Source: Rhizorhabdus histidinilytica (GTDB lineage: Bacteria > Pseudomonadota > Alphaproteobacteria > Sphingomonadales > Sphingomonadaceae). From it: a stretch of 64,000 bases of DNA. A program made the translations under genes and the position numbers. The DNA is taken from NCBI RefSeq assembly GCF_900167915.1, contig NZ_FUYM01000003.1, forward strand, positions 1 through 64,000. Direction: 5' to 3'. Shown in pieces: positions 1 through 11,616 of this stretch. The notes beneath the pieces were generated by a model. That model made no database searches. It was given only the letters and a program-made list of their open reading frames with translations, and was not told the origin of the DNA. The first letter of the stretch is position 1, and the number at the start of each line of letters is the position of its first letter.

Positions 1-141
1 TGGCACAAGCAGACACCCCGCACCGAATTGTTCGTCGCCCCGGGCATGACCCAGTCCTCCGTCATGCTCGAACGCAAGGACGACTTCATCGCCGCTTTCA
101 CCGCATTCCTGCAACGAAACCACAAGGATGGCGCAGCATGA
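1..141 (+). CDS. C-terminal fragment of an alpha/beta-hydrolase-like protein (partial)
   Basis: The first 46 codons read open from the window edge to a TGA that overlaps the next gene's ATG (ATGA), so this is the end of a co-transcribed upstream gene. The fragment ends in a pattern typical of alpha/beta hydrolases, where a strand with the catalytic His is followed by ML-E-R and a helix of the type DFIAAFTAFL. Here the segment reads PGMTQSSVMLER, with Gln roughly where the His would be expected, but too little is visible to judge activity. A hydrolase upstream of a meta-cleavage hydratase would fit an aromatic pathway. The family assignment is tentative. Confidence 0.4.
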   Translation, partial: WHKQTPRTELFVAPGMTQSSVMLERKDDFIAAFTAFLQRNHKDGAA

Positions 142-983
142 GTGATCGTGTGTCGGAGGGACATCCCCGCCTCGCCCCATCGGCGATCGAGCGCTGCGCG
201 CTCATGCTGCGCGAAGCCCATGACCGGATGGAGCCCGTCCCGCCGCTGCGAACCCAATATCCCGCCGCCCGACTGTCCGACGCCTATGCGATTCAGGACT
301 GCAACACGGCGCATTGGCTCGATGCCGGCCGCGTCGCGGTCGGCGCGAAGATCGGCCTGACGGCGAAAGCGGTTCAGAAGCAGCTCGGTATCGACCAGCC
401 CGATTTCGGCATCCTGTTCGCGGACATGGAAGTCCCCGACGGCGGGGTGGTGAGTCCCGGGCGGCTCATCCAGCCCAAGGTCGAAGGCGAGATCGCGTTC
501 GTCCTCGATGCGACGCCCGACGCCGACCGCATGACGACGGCCGAGTTGCTCGACTGCGTCGCCTATGCCCTGCCTGCGCTGGAGATCGTCGACAGCCGCA
601 TCGCCAGGTGGGACATCGGTATCTTCGATACCGTTGCCGACAATGCCTCATCGGGCCTGTTCGTCCTGGGGACGCGCCCGGTCCCGATCGAGGCCATCGA
701 CCTGCGGCTTTGCGGCATGGTCCTCGAGAAGAATGGCGAGCCGGCCTCTTTCGGGGCGGGCGCGGCCTGCCTGGACAATCCTCTGCACGCCCTGCGCTGG
801 CTGGCCGGGACGATGGCCCGGATCGGGCGACCGCTCGCCGCCGGGGACATCGTCCTGTCCGGCGCACTCGGCCCGATGGTCCCGGTGCAGGCCGGCGACC
901 GCATCGCCATGCGGATCAACGGGATCGGGGACGTTCAGGTCCGCTTCGCCCCGGAAACCAGCGAAGGAGCAGCACATGGCTGA
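138..983 (+). CDS. 2-oxopent-4-enoate hydratase (2-keto-4-pentenoate hydratase, MhpD/XylJ/DmpE type)
   Basis: This cytoplasmic enzyme adds water to 2-oxopent-4-enoate to give 4-hydroxy-2-oxovalerate in catechol meta-cleavage. The 281-residue protein shows the family signatures KIGLT (71-75), QPDFG (87-91), PKVEGEIAF with the metal-binding acidic residues (113-121), ALEIVDSR (147-154) and DTVADNASS (164-172). The ATG overlaps the upstream stop, and its 3' end overlaps the next gene by 8 bases, so the three genes form one operon. The pairing with 4-oxalocrotonate decarboxylase is the usual XylI/XylJ-type complex. The aldolase and acylating aldehyde dehydrogenase that would follow are not in the window. 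Family certain; exact substrate (plain or substituted) not visible. Confidence 0.9.
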   Translation: MSDRVSEGHPRLAPSAIERCALMLREAHDRMEPVPPLRTQYPAARLSDAYAIQDCNTAHWLDAGRVAVGAKIGLTAKAVQKQLGIDQPDFGILFADMEVPDGGVVSPGRLIQPKVEGEIAFVLDATPDADRMTTAELLDCVAYALPALEIVDSRIARWDIGIFDTVADNASSGLFVLGTRPVPIEAIDLRLCGMVLEKNGEPASFGAGAACLDNPLHALRWLAGTMARIGRPLAAGDIVLSGALGPMVPVQAGDRIAMRINGIGDVQVRFAPETSEGAAHG

Positions 984-1755
984 CCTGCAGTCATTGGCCG
1001 AAAGGCTCGACGAAGCGCAGCGTCTCGCGCGCGCAACGCCGCAACTGGAAGACGCGCTTTCGATCCTCGACGCCTATCAGGTCCAGCGGGCGCTGCTGGA
1101 GCGACGCTATGCGCGCGGAGAACGCCGCGTCGGCATCAAGATGGGCTTCACCAGCCGCGCCAAGATGGTGCAGATGGGTGTCAGCGAGATGATCTGGGGT
1201 CGCCTGACCGACGGCATGATGGTGGAGGAAGGCGGCGCGGTCGATTTCGATCGCTATGTTCATCCGCGGGTCGAACCGGAAATCGCCTTCATCCTCAAGA
1301 GGGACTTGCCGGGCCCGGTGACGCTGGCGGGCGCCGCCGCGGCGGTGGAGGCGATCGCGCCGGCGCTGGAGATCATCGACTCCCGCTACAAGGACTTCCG
1401 CTTCTCGGTTACCGACGTCGTCGCCGACAACAGCTCGTCGTCGTCGTTCGTAGTCGGGCCATGGTCCGCTCCCTCGACCGATGTCTCCAATGTCGGGATG
1501 ATCATGTCCGTCAACGGCGAACCCCGGCAGATCGGTTCGAGCGCCGCCATCCTTGGCAGCCCGCTTCGATCGCTCGTGGCGGCGGCAAGGCTGGCGTCCC
1601 AGGCGGGCGAGCCGCTGAAGGCCGGAGACGTGATCCTGGCGGGCGGCGCGACAGCCGCCGAGGCCTTGTCGCCGGGCGATCATATCCGTCTGGAGGTGCA
1701 AGGCCTCGGGATCGCCGAATTCACCGTCGGCAGGACCCAAGAAGCTCTGGACTGA
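976..1755 (+). CDS. 2-oxo-3-hexenedioate (4-oxalocrotonate) decarboxylase, XylI/DmpH type
   Basis: This enzyme decarboxylates 2-oxo-3-hexenedioate to 2-oxopent-4-enoate, the substrate of the gene just upstream. It is a 259-residue homologue of that hydratase. The diagnostic decarboxylase features are KMGFTS (55-60), IWGRLTDGMM (73-82), PRVEPEIAF (97-105), LEIIDSRYKDFRFS (131-144) and DVVADNSSS (147-155). The open frame extends upstream to 565, but that part lies inside the hydratase gene; the ATG at 976 matches family length. The 8-base overlap implies translational coupling, as expected for two proteins that form a complex. Confidence 0.9.
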   Translation: MADLQSLAERLDEAQRLARATPQLEDALSILDAYQVQRALLERRYARGERRVGIKMGFTSRAKMVQMGVSEMIWGRLTDGMMVEEGGAVDFDRYVHPRVEPEIAFILKRDLPGPVTLAGAAAAVEAIAPALEIIDSRYKDFRFSVTDVVADNSSSSSFVVGPWSAPSTDVSNVGMIMSVNGEPRQIGSSAAILGSPLRSLVAAARLASQAGEPLKAGDVILAGGATAAEALSPGDHIRLEVQGLGIAEFTVGRTQEALD

Positions 1756-1823
1756 AGATCGGCACCGCAGTGTTAGCATGCCGGCGCCAGTGCGTTCGGC
1801 ATGCGTAACAGCGGCCGCCAGGC

Positions 1824-3143
1824 TTATTGCGCGCTAGCGCTCCAGGGCTTCACCACGTCGCCACCCTTCATCACGAAGCGCACGCGCTCCAGTTCGGTGA
1901 CATCGGACAGCGGATCGCCCGATACCGCGATGATGTCGGCATAACGCCCGGCCTGCACCGAGCCGACATCGGCCTTGGCGCCGAGCAGTTCCGCAGCGTT
2001 CACCGTCGCGGCGCGGATCGTTTCCATGGGGGGCATGCCGGCCGCGACCATCAGCGCGAACTCCTTGCCGTTGGTGCCGTGCGGGGCCATGCCCTGGTCG
2101 GTCCCGAAGGCGATCTTCACGCCGGCCTTGTAGGCCGCGCCGAGATTGCGGAGCGTGATCGGGCCGACTTCGAGCGCCTTCTTGGCGGAGGACGGCGGCA
2201 GCGATTCCGGATGCGCCTTGGCGACCTTCACCACCGTGTCCGCCACCAGCAGCGTCGGCACCAGCCAGGTGCCATGGTCCTTCATCACCTTGTACGCCGC
2301 GGCGTCGCCGAACGAGCCATGCTCGATCGAATCGACGCCCAGCGCGGAGGCGCGGACGATGGCGTCCTGGCCATGGGCATGGGCGGCGACCCGCATGCCC
2401 AGATTATGGGCGGTGTCGACGACCGCCTTGATCTCGGCGTCGCTCATCAGCGTGACGTTGGGATCGTCGCCGATGCTGAGGACGCCGCCGCTGGGCATGA
2501 TCTTGATCAGGTCGACGCCGTCGCGGTGCATCTGGCGGACGATGCGCACCGCCTCGTCGGGGCCGTCGACGACCTTGTTCTCGCTGTGCAGGTCCAGGTC
2601 AGTGCGGATGCCGTTGCGCGGATCGCCATGGCCGCCGCTGGGGCCAAGCGGATAACCCGAAACCCACAGGCGCGGACCGGGTATCTCGCCGCTCTTGATC
2701 GCGCGCTTCAGCGCGACGACGACATCGGTGTCGCCGCCGACGTCGCGTACCGAGGTGAAGCCGGCATCGAGGGTGCGTTTCACATAGGCGACCGATTCAT
2801 AGGCGGTGTCGAGATTGTTGGTGGTGAAGCGCTCGGCGATCGGGTTCTTGCCGGTATATTGCCCGGTGATGTGATCGTGCATGTCGATCAGGCCCGGCAA
2901 CACCGTCGCCGACGAGAGATCGACCACCTCTGCACCGGCCGGCGTCACGAACCCGTCCTGCACGCCGGTGATCCGGTCGTCGTGGATCAGGATGGAAACC
3001 TTGTCCCGCGGCTTGGCAGACACGCCGTCGATCAGGTGGCCGGCGTGGACCACGACATCGCGCGCGAGCGCCGCCGTGGACGTCGTCGCGCACAGGGCCA
3101 GCGCCGCGATGCGCAGCAGGCGGGAGGAAAGGTAACCAGCCAT
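1824..3143 (-). CDS. Exported metal-dependent amidohydrolase (Xaa-Pro dipeptidase/imidazolonepropionase-like clade)
   Basis: This 439-residue zinc hydrolase begins with a Sec signal peptide ending near ALA-R (residues 1-28). Amidohydrolase-superfamily ligands are all visible: HDH (89-91) after LPGLID, the Lys that is normally carboxylated in LIKIM (214), His in AHAHG (255/257), His in IEHGS (275) and Asp in FGTDQG (about 348). Relatives in this clade include carboxypeptidases and prolidases that cleave dipeptides, which suits the neighbouring peptidase-like genes, but other amide or lactone substrates are possible. It lies 56 bases downstream of a TonB receptor on the same strand, so the two are probably co-transcribed. 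Confidence 0.82.
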   Translation of the reverse strand: MAGYLSSRLLRIAALALCATTSTAALARDVVVHAGHLIDGVSAKPRDKVSILIHDDRITGVQDGFVTPAGAEVVDLSSATVLPGLIDMHDHITGQYTGKNPIAERFTTNNLDTAYESVAYVKRTLDAGFTSVRDVGGDTDVVVALKRAIKSGEIPGPRLWVSGYPLGPSGGHGDPRNGIRTDLDLHSENKVVDGPDEAVRIVRQMHRDGVDLIKIMPSGGVLSIGDDPNVTLMSDAEIKAVVDTAHNLGMRVAAHAHGQDAIVRASALGVDSIEHGSFGDAAAYKVMKDHGTWLVPTLLVADTVVKVAKAHPESLPPSSAKKALEVGPITLRNLGAAYKAGVKIAFGTDQGMAPHGTNGKEFALMVAAGMPPMETIRAATVNAAELLGAKADVGSVQAGRYADIIAVSGDPLSDVTELERVRFVMKGGDVVKPWSASAQ

Positions 3144-3199
3144 GGAAACTCCGGGAAAGAAAGGACGGCGGCGCCTAAGGAGACGCCGCCGTCACGGGA

Positions 3200-5494
3200 T
3201 CAGAACTTGGTACGCACGTTGACGCCGATGGTACGCGGCGCGGCACTGTTCACCAGCGTCCGCCCGACCGCGATCGCACTGGACTGCGCGCGCGTGATCG
3301 CCGTGTCGTCGAACAGGTTGGTGACGAACAGATAGGCGCCCCACGCATTGTCGGGTCCTTCGACGCCGAGGCGCGCATTCACGAGCTGATAGGAGTCGAT
3401 CTTGCGCGTGAAGGTGCCGGTGGGCCGGAAATCCGAATAGGAACCGCCGACCGTGTTGCCGTCGATCCGGGCGAAGCCGGACAGCGTGTCCGTCAGCGCC
3501 CAGACATATTGCGCGCCGATGCCGGCCGAGAATTTCGGCACATAGGGGATCCGGTCGCCCTTCAAGCCCGGCGCGCTGACGTTGGCGTTGCTCTGGTTCT
3601 CACGCAGCTTGGCATCGATGTAGGACGCATTGCCCGTGATCGTGAAGCCAGCCGTCGGACGGATGGTGGCTTCCAGTTCGGCGCCGCGAACGCGCGCCTT
3701 GCCGGCATTGGTGATGAAGGCGAAAGCGCCGTTCGGCGTCCGCCCGGTGATCTGCATGTCGCTCCAGTCGATCTGGAAGACATCGACGTTCAGGAACAAT
3801 TTCCGATCGAACAAGGTGTTCTTCAGGCCGACTTCATAGTTCCACAGGCTGTCCGACTTGTAGGGCGTCAGCTCCTGCGCCAGGCCGATGACCTGGTTGG
3901 CGCCGCCCGGGCGGAAGCCCTGCGCCGCTTCGGCGTAGAAGAGCACATTGTCGGTGACCTTGTAGGACCCGTTGAACTTGAAGACCGTGCCGTCCTCCTT
4001 CGACTTGACGAAGGAGAGCGGACGGACGACCGCGCCCACCAGGATCGACCCGATCGTCGTCTGGCCGCTGATGTCCTTGTTGTAGCGGAAATAGCGGCCG
4101 CCGGCCGTCAGGTTGAGCCGATCGGTGACGTCGTAGGAGAACTCGCCGAAGGCCGCGACCTGCCGCAGGCTGTCGTCGATGAAGCGGACCGTGGCGATCT
4201 GCTGCGGCTCGATGATCGCGCCGGTGACCGGGTCGGCGTTGCTCTGCGGATTGGCGACCGAGGTGTCGCGATCCGAATAGAAGCCGCCGACCGTCCAGTT
4301 GAGCGGACCGCTGCCGTCCGAGCTGAGCCGCAGTTCGGCGGTCCAGCTCTTCATCGTCTGCTGCGGGAAGAGCGCCGACGTCGACTGCGAGTCCACCAGC
4401 GCATAATAATTGTCGAGTTGGGCGGTCGAACAAGGCTGCCCGGCGCTCACACGAGCCGCGCAACCGGCCGGCGTGCGGGTCGACCGGATGAAGCGCGACA
4501 CGTCCGACACGGAATCGAGGTCGCGATCGAGATAGGAAACCACGCCGGTCAGGACGACGCCGCCGAAATCATAATTGGCGGTGAGGCTGTAGAGCTCGAG
4601 ATTGTCGCGCACCGGCTGGCGCGTGAGCGCATCCGACTTGAACTTGCCGGAGGTCAGCGTCCAGGCGTTGGTGTCGGTCCGGCTGCGGTTGATATACGCC
4701 GCCGCGTCGATGGTGAGCGCCTCGGTGGGCGTGAAGCGCACGAGGAAGCGGCCGCCATAGCTCTTCTGGTCGTTGATGTTCTTGATGTTCAGCGCGGTGT
4801 TGTCGATGAAGCCGTTGGCATTGCGGTAGAAGCCCACCGCGCGCACCGCGATCTTGTCGTTCACGACCGGCACGTTGACCATCGCGCTGCCTTCATAGTT
4901 CAGGCCGCCATAGCGCGTATCGGAGAGGCTGAGGTCGACGGCGCCTTCCGTGGCGAAGGTCGGCTTCTGATAGATGACGCGCAGCGTGCCGCCCATCGAT
5001 CCCGATCCGTAGAGGGTGCCCTGCGGGCCGCGCAGCACCTCGACGCGCTCGACGTCGAACAGCCGAAGCTCCGGGGTCGAGCCGCCGGCGTCGTTGCCGG
5101 CGCCGATCGCGCCGGTGACGGGAGTCTCGTCATAATAGGTGCCGACCGTCGGCTCGCCGGCGGCCTGGATGCCGCGGATGACGACGCGGCGGTTGGACGG
5201 GCCACCGTCCACGAAGGCTAGGCTGGGAACCGAGGAATTGAGATCGGCGATGCTCTGCACGCCGGAATTCGCGATCGATTCACCGGTGACGGCGGAAATC
5301 GAGATCGGGGTGTCCTGCAGGTTCGTACTGCGCTTCAACGCCGTCACGACGATCTCGTCGCCGCCGGTATCGGCCGACGCTGTCGTCGCCTGGGCAAAAG
5401 CGGGGCCGCCGATTCCCGCAAGAGCCGTGGCGGTCAGAAGCATGAGGCGCTTGCCGCGCGCGATTTTCACCAATCGAGTGTCGAGACCCACCAT
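3200..5494 (-). CDS. TonB-dependent outer-membrane receptor
   Basis: This 764-residue protein has a long signal peptide ending at AFA-Q (about residue 34). A TonB-box-like segment, DEIVVTALKR, follows, then a plug domain with the VEVLRGPQGTLYGSGSMGG signature and a beta-barrel ending in GVNVRTKF with the terminal aromatic residue. Such sphingomonad receptors import bulky nutrients in a TonB/ExbBD-dependent way. The start has a good ribosome site (GGGAGAAAA before ATG). The gene is divergent from the M14 peptidase and upstream of the amidohydrolase. This suggests its ligand is the substrate of these exported hydrolases; the ligand itself cannot be read from sequence. Confidence 0.92.
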   Translation of the reverse strand: MVGLDTRLVKIARGKRLMLLTATALAGIGGPAFAQATTASADTGGDEIVVTALKRSTNLQDTPISISAVTGESIANSGVQSIADLNSSVPSLAFVDGGPSNRRVVIRGIQAAGEPTVGTYYDETPVTGAIGAGNDAGGSTPELRLFDVERVEVLRGPQGTLYGSGSMGGTLRVIYQKPTFATEGAVDLSLSDTRYGGLNYEGSAMVNVPVVNDKIAVRAVGFYRNANGFIDNTALNIKNINDQKSYGGRFLVRFTPTEALTIDAAAYINRSRTDTNAWTLTSGKFKSDALTRQPVRDNLELYSLTANYDFGGVVLTGVVSYLDRDLDSVSDVSRFIRSTRTPAGCAARVSAGQPCSTAQLDNYYALVDSQSTSALFPQQTMKSWTAELRLSSDGSGPLNWTVGGFYSDRDTSVANPQSNADPVTGAIIEPQQIATVRFIDDSLRQVAAFGEFSYDVTDRLNLTAGGRYFRYNKDISGQTTIGSILVGAVVRPLSFVKSKEDGTVFKFNGSYKVTDNVLFYAEAAQGFRPGGANQVIGLAQELTPYKSDSLWNYEVGLKNTLFDRKLFLNVDVFQIDWSDMQITGRTPNGAFAFITNAGKARVRGAELEATIRPTAGFTITGNASYIDAKLRENQSNANVSAPGLKGDRIPYVPKFSAGIGAQYVWALTDTLSGFARIDGNTVGGSYSDFRPTGTFTRKIDSYQLVNARLGVEGPDNAWGAYLFVTNLFDDTAITRAQSSAIAVGRTLVNSAAPRTIGVNVRTKF

Positions 5495-6058
5495 TTTTCT
5501 CCCTGTTTTCCGGCGCGATCGGCACGCCGCTACCGCACCGGCCGATCGTCCTGGCCGGCGATGTTCTTCATGATCCGGGGAAACATGCCCCCGTCACACA
5601 AAGACACACAATTGCTCCATTCCCCTCCTGCAAGGCAGCGCGGATTCTCATCATCCCCTTAAACTGATGCCGAATAGCCCTTTGCCGGGGCAGCCTGTAA
5701 TAGCGGTGCCATAGCGTCAACATAAAACATGCGTCCAGACGGCCGTAAACGGGTCAGGATTTTATTTTCCAGCAATAATGCGCAATCAACGTGCGGACGC
5801 GCGGGCCTTCATGCGCGCGCAATGCATTTCCCTTCGCCCCACGGCGGAAAAATGCAAATCACGTGCGTGGAGCTTCGTGCCGACGACGTTCGATCGCACG
5901 AGGGGTGTTGCACTCCGGCCAGGAAACAGGAACGATCCGATTCCATGAAGCCCATTCTCCACAAGGGGATAGCCGATTCCGGCTTGGGCAACGAGCTGAT
6001 CCAACGGATGCCCGGGGCAGACCGGGTGTCCGCCAGACGAACAGAGGGGAATAACAGG
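5495..6058. other. Divergent intergenic region between TonB receptor and M14 peptidase (564 bp)
   Basis: No convincing gene lies here. Roughly 5590-5800 is visibly less GC-rich than the flanks, as expected for promoter DNA serving both directions. The frame of the downstream peptidase stays open back to 5729, and an ATG at 5945 could extend it, but that extension has no recognisable protein character and would bury the signal peptide. I see no clear operator or riboswitch. Confidence 0.6.
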
Positions 6059-8797
<2,739 letters not shown>

Positions 8798-8867
8798 GAC
8801 ACATCATTCGCGGGCCGACGGGGGCAACCTCGGCCCGCGCCTTCCGCAGTATTTCAGGGGAATATCG

Positions 8868-10433
8868 ATGATCCGCACCACCGCCCTCGCCCTCGTCCTC
8901 TCCGCGCTGTCGATGACGGCCGTCGCTCACGCCGAACCCAAGCGGCCCAGCTTCCCGTTCACGACCGACGTCGCCTATGACGCATCGAAGGTCGCGCCGT
9001 ACAAGGGCAAGCACGCCGCCGCCTACGCCTATATCGACGCCAACAAGGACCGCGACGTCGCCAACGTCCAGCGCTGGGTGCGCCAGCGCTCGATCAGCGC
9101 GCAGAACGACGGCGTCGTCCAGATGGCCGAGATGCTGCGCGACGACCTCAAGGCGCTGGGCTTCAAGGAAGCGGAACTGGTCCCCACCAAGCGCCATCCC
9201 GGCGTCTGGGGCTATTATGACGCCGGCGCCAAGACCACCATCGCCGTCTACATGATGTACGACGTCCAGCCGATCGAGCCCACCGGATGGAAGGTCGACG
9301 CCTTCGCCGGCACGATCGTCGAGGACCATCCGCTCGGCCGCGTACTGATGGCGCGCGGCGCGACCAACCAGAAGGGGCCGCAGCGCATCTTCCTCAACGC
9401 GCTGCAGGCTATCATCGCGACCGAGAAGAAGCTGCCGGTCAACATCATGCTGCTGGCCGAGGGCGAGGAGGAGCTGGGATCGCCCCATTATCCCGACCTG
9501 ATCGCCAAATATGCCGACCGGCTGAAACAGGCCAAGGGCGGTGTGGTCTTCCCGATGATGAGCCAGGCACCGTCGGGCGGCGTGCAGATGACGCTGGGCG
9601 TGAAGGGCAACATCTATTTCGAGCTGGAGGCGCAGGGCGGCCCGCAGGGCGGCCCCAAGGACGCCGAGGTCCACAGCTCGTTCAAGGCGATCGTCGACGC
9701 GCCTGGCTGGCGACTCGCCCAGGCGCTGGCGAGCCTGACCAGCCCCGACGGCAACACCATCGTCGTGCCCGGCTATTATGATTCGATCCGCCAGCCCAAC
9801 CAGGAGGAGCAGGAGCTGATCAACGGCGTCGTGCCCGGCTGGACCGCGCGCGAGCCCGAGCTGCGCAAGTCGCTGGGCGTCGACAAGTGGATCGACGGCC
9901 TGAGCGGCCGCGAGGCCCTCACCGAATATCTGTTCGACACGACGCTGAACATCGACGGCATCTGGGGCGGCTATTCGGGCGAAGGCACCAAGACGATCCT
10001 GCCGCACAAATTCACCGCCAAGCTGGATTCGCGGCTGGTGCCGAACCAGACGCCCGACGAATCCGAACGGCTGATCCGCGCCCATCTCGACGCCAAGGGC
10101 TTCACCGACATCAAGCTGACCCGCCTGTCCGGCTATCCGCCGGCGCAATCCTCAGTGAAGGCGCCGCTGGTGCAGGCGACGATCGGCACCTATCGCAAAT
10201 ATGGCATCACCCCCGACGTGATGCCGCGGCTGGCGGGCAGCGCGCCCTATTATGTGTTCACCGACATATTGAAGCTGCCGATCGTCTCCGCCGGGATCGG
10301 CTATGGCACCGGCGCGCATGCGCCCAACGAGTTCATCGTGATCGATCCCAAGCCGGGATCGAAGCTGGCCGGCATCACCGACGCGGAGAAATTCTACGTC
10401 GACCTGGTCCATGCCGTCGCGGCGGCACGCTGA
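8868..10433 (+). CDS. Exported M20-family peptidase-like protein with altered metal site
   Basis: This 521-residue protein has a signal peptide (1-22, ending AHA-E) and the overall pattern of M20 dipeptidases: YDVQP (131-135), RGAxxxKG (163-170), AEGEEELGS (197-205) and GTGAHAPNE near the end. However, the usual first metal ligand, the His of GHYDVQP, is Met130. The bridging Asp of SDDKG is Asn167 in TNQKG. The later Asp before the lid domain is not visible in VVFPMMSQAPS. The Glu pair and last His remain. I infer a diverged clade with changed or lost metal chemistry, not simple decay, because the gene is intact. It follows the M14 gene by 70 bases. Confidence 0.8.
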   Translation: MIRTTALALVLSALSMTAVAHAEPKRPSFPFTTDVAYDASKVAPYKGKHAAAYAYIDANKDRDVANVQRWVRQRSISAQNDGVVQMAEMLRDDLKALGFKEAELVPTKRHPGVWGYYDAGAKTTIAVYMMYDVQPIEPTGWKVDAFAGTIVEDHPLGRVLMARGATNQKGPQRIFLNALQAIIATEKKLPVNIMLLAEGEEELGSPHYPDLIAKYADRLKQAKGGVVFPMMSQAPSGGVQMTLGVKGNIYFELEAQGGPQGGPKDAEVHSSFKAIVDAPGWRLAQALASLTSPDGNTIVVPGYYDSIRQPNQEEQELINGVVPGWTAREPELRKSLGVDKWIDGLSGREALTEYLFDTTLNIDGIWGGYSGEGTKTILPHKFTAKLDSRLVPNQTPDESERLIRAHLDAKGFTDIKLTRLSGYPPAQSSVKAPLVQATIGTYRKYGITPDVMPRLAGSAPYYVFTDILKLPIVSAGIGYGTGAHAPNEFIVIDPKPGSKLAGITDAEKFYVDLVHAVAAAR

Positions 10434-10455
10434 TTTCGATCGGGAGGAAACCGAC

Positions 10456-11616
10456 ATGACGGATGACCGCCTCACGATCGATCGGCGCGGATTCGCCCTG
10501 GGTGCCGGCGGCCTCGCGCTCGGCGCGCTGGCCGGCGGCGCCGCGAGGGCGGCATTGGCGCCCGAACCGGCCATCCCGCCGGCGATCAAGGCGCTCTACG
10601 AGAAGGTGACCGTGATCGACGCGCTCGCCTCGCCCGACAGCTGGAACGTGCCCTTCCCTCCCCCCGGCGAGATGACGCAACAGAAGCTGGACAATGTCCG
10701 CGCCTCGGGGATCACGGCGATCAACCTGACGGTCGGCAAGCCCGGCAACCTCGCCGCAACGCTGCACGAGATCGCGGCCTGGCTGCAGCATATCGACGAC
10801 CATCCCGACTATTTCCGGCTGGTGAAACGCCATTCCGACATCGCCGCCGCCAAGGCGGAGAAGAAGCTGGGGATCATCTTCGGCTTCCAGGGCATGGGCA
10901 TGATCGGCGAGGATCTGAGCCTGATCGACATGTTCGACGGGCTGTGGGTGAAGATCATGCAGCTCACCTATAACGACCGCAACGCGCTCGGGGCCGGCAG
11001 TTCGCTGCCGGAGACCGAAGGCCTGACGCCGCTCGGCCGGGAAGCGGTGGCGCGGATGAACGCGCGCGGCATCCTGGTCGACACCGGCCACGCCAATCCG
11101 AGGACCGCGCTGGATGCCGTGGCCGCCTCGACCCGGCCGATCACCTGTTCGCACACAGGATCGCGCACGGTGTTCCCCAGCCAGCGCAACCAGCCCGACA
11201 CGGTGCTGCGCGCCGTGGCGGAAAAGGGCGGCGTGGTCGGCATCTATCTGATGCCCTTTCTCGGCCGCGATCCGGTCGCGGCGTCGCGGGCGCTGTTCGT
11301 CCGCCACCTGCGCCATGCGCTCGACATATGCGGCGAGGATCATGTCGGCATCGGCAGTGACCAGAGCATCACGCCGGTCGACATCTCGCCGGCCTATATG
11401 GACATCGTCCGCAGGACGGCGGAGGCGCGGCAGAAGGCCGGCATCGGCGCCCCCGGCGAAGCCGACAGCCCCGTCGCCGTGCCCGACCTCAACAGCGCGC
11501 GTCGGATGGAGATCATCGCCGCCGAGATGGACCGCGCCAAATATCCGCCGCGCGTGATCGAGAAGGTGCTCGGCGGCAATTTCGACCGGCTGTTCCGGGA
11601 GGTCTGGCCGGCATGA
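10456..11616 (+). CDS. Tat-exported M19 (membrane/renal dipeptidase)-like protein with altered metal site
   Basis: The ATG at 10456 follows GGGAGG and opens a 386-residue protein with a twin-arginine signal (DRRGFALGAGG, 9-19), so it is exported folded. The fold matches M19 dipeptidases: GIIFGFQG (139-146), MQLTYNDRN (168-176), GLTPLGREAV, DTGH (His212), CSHT (His233) and VGIGSD. The usual DGHND metal pair is replaced by DALAS (55-59), and the Glu of GIEG is Gln145, so several zinc ligands are missing while both later His residues stay. It overlaps the MFS gene by 4 bases. The peptidase label may therefore be wrong, although the scaffold is clear. Confidence 0.8.
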   Translation: MTDDRLTIDRRGFALGAGGLALGALAGGAARAALAPEPAIPPAIKALYEKVTVIDALASPDSWNVPFPPPGEMTQQKLDNVRASGITAINLTVGKPGNLAATLHEIAAWLQHIDDHPDYFRLVKRHSDIAAAKAEKKLGIIFGFQGMGMIGEDLSLIDMFDGLWVKIMQLTYNDRNALGAGSSLPETEGLTPLGREAVARMNARGILVDTGHANPRTALDAVAASTRPITCSHTGSRTVFPSQRNQPDTVLRAVAEKGGVVGIYLMPFLGRDPVAASRALFVRHLRHALDICGEDHVGIGSDQSITPVDISPAYMDIVRRTAEARQKAGIGAPGEADSPVAVPDLNSARRMEIIAAEMDRAKYPPRVIEKVLGGNFDRLFREVWPA

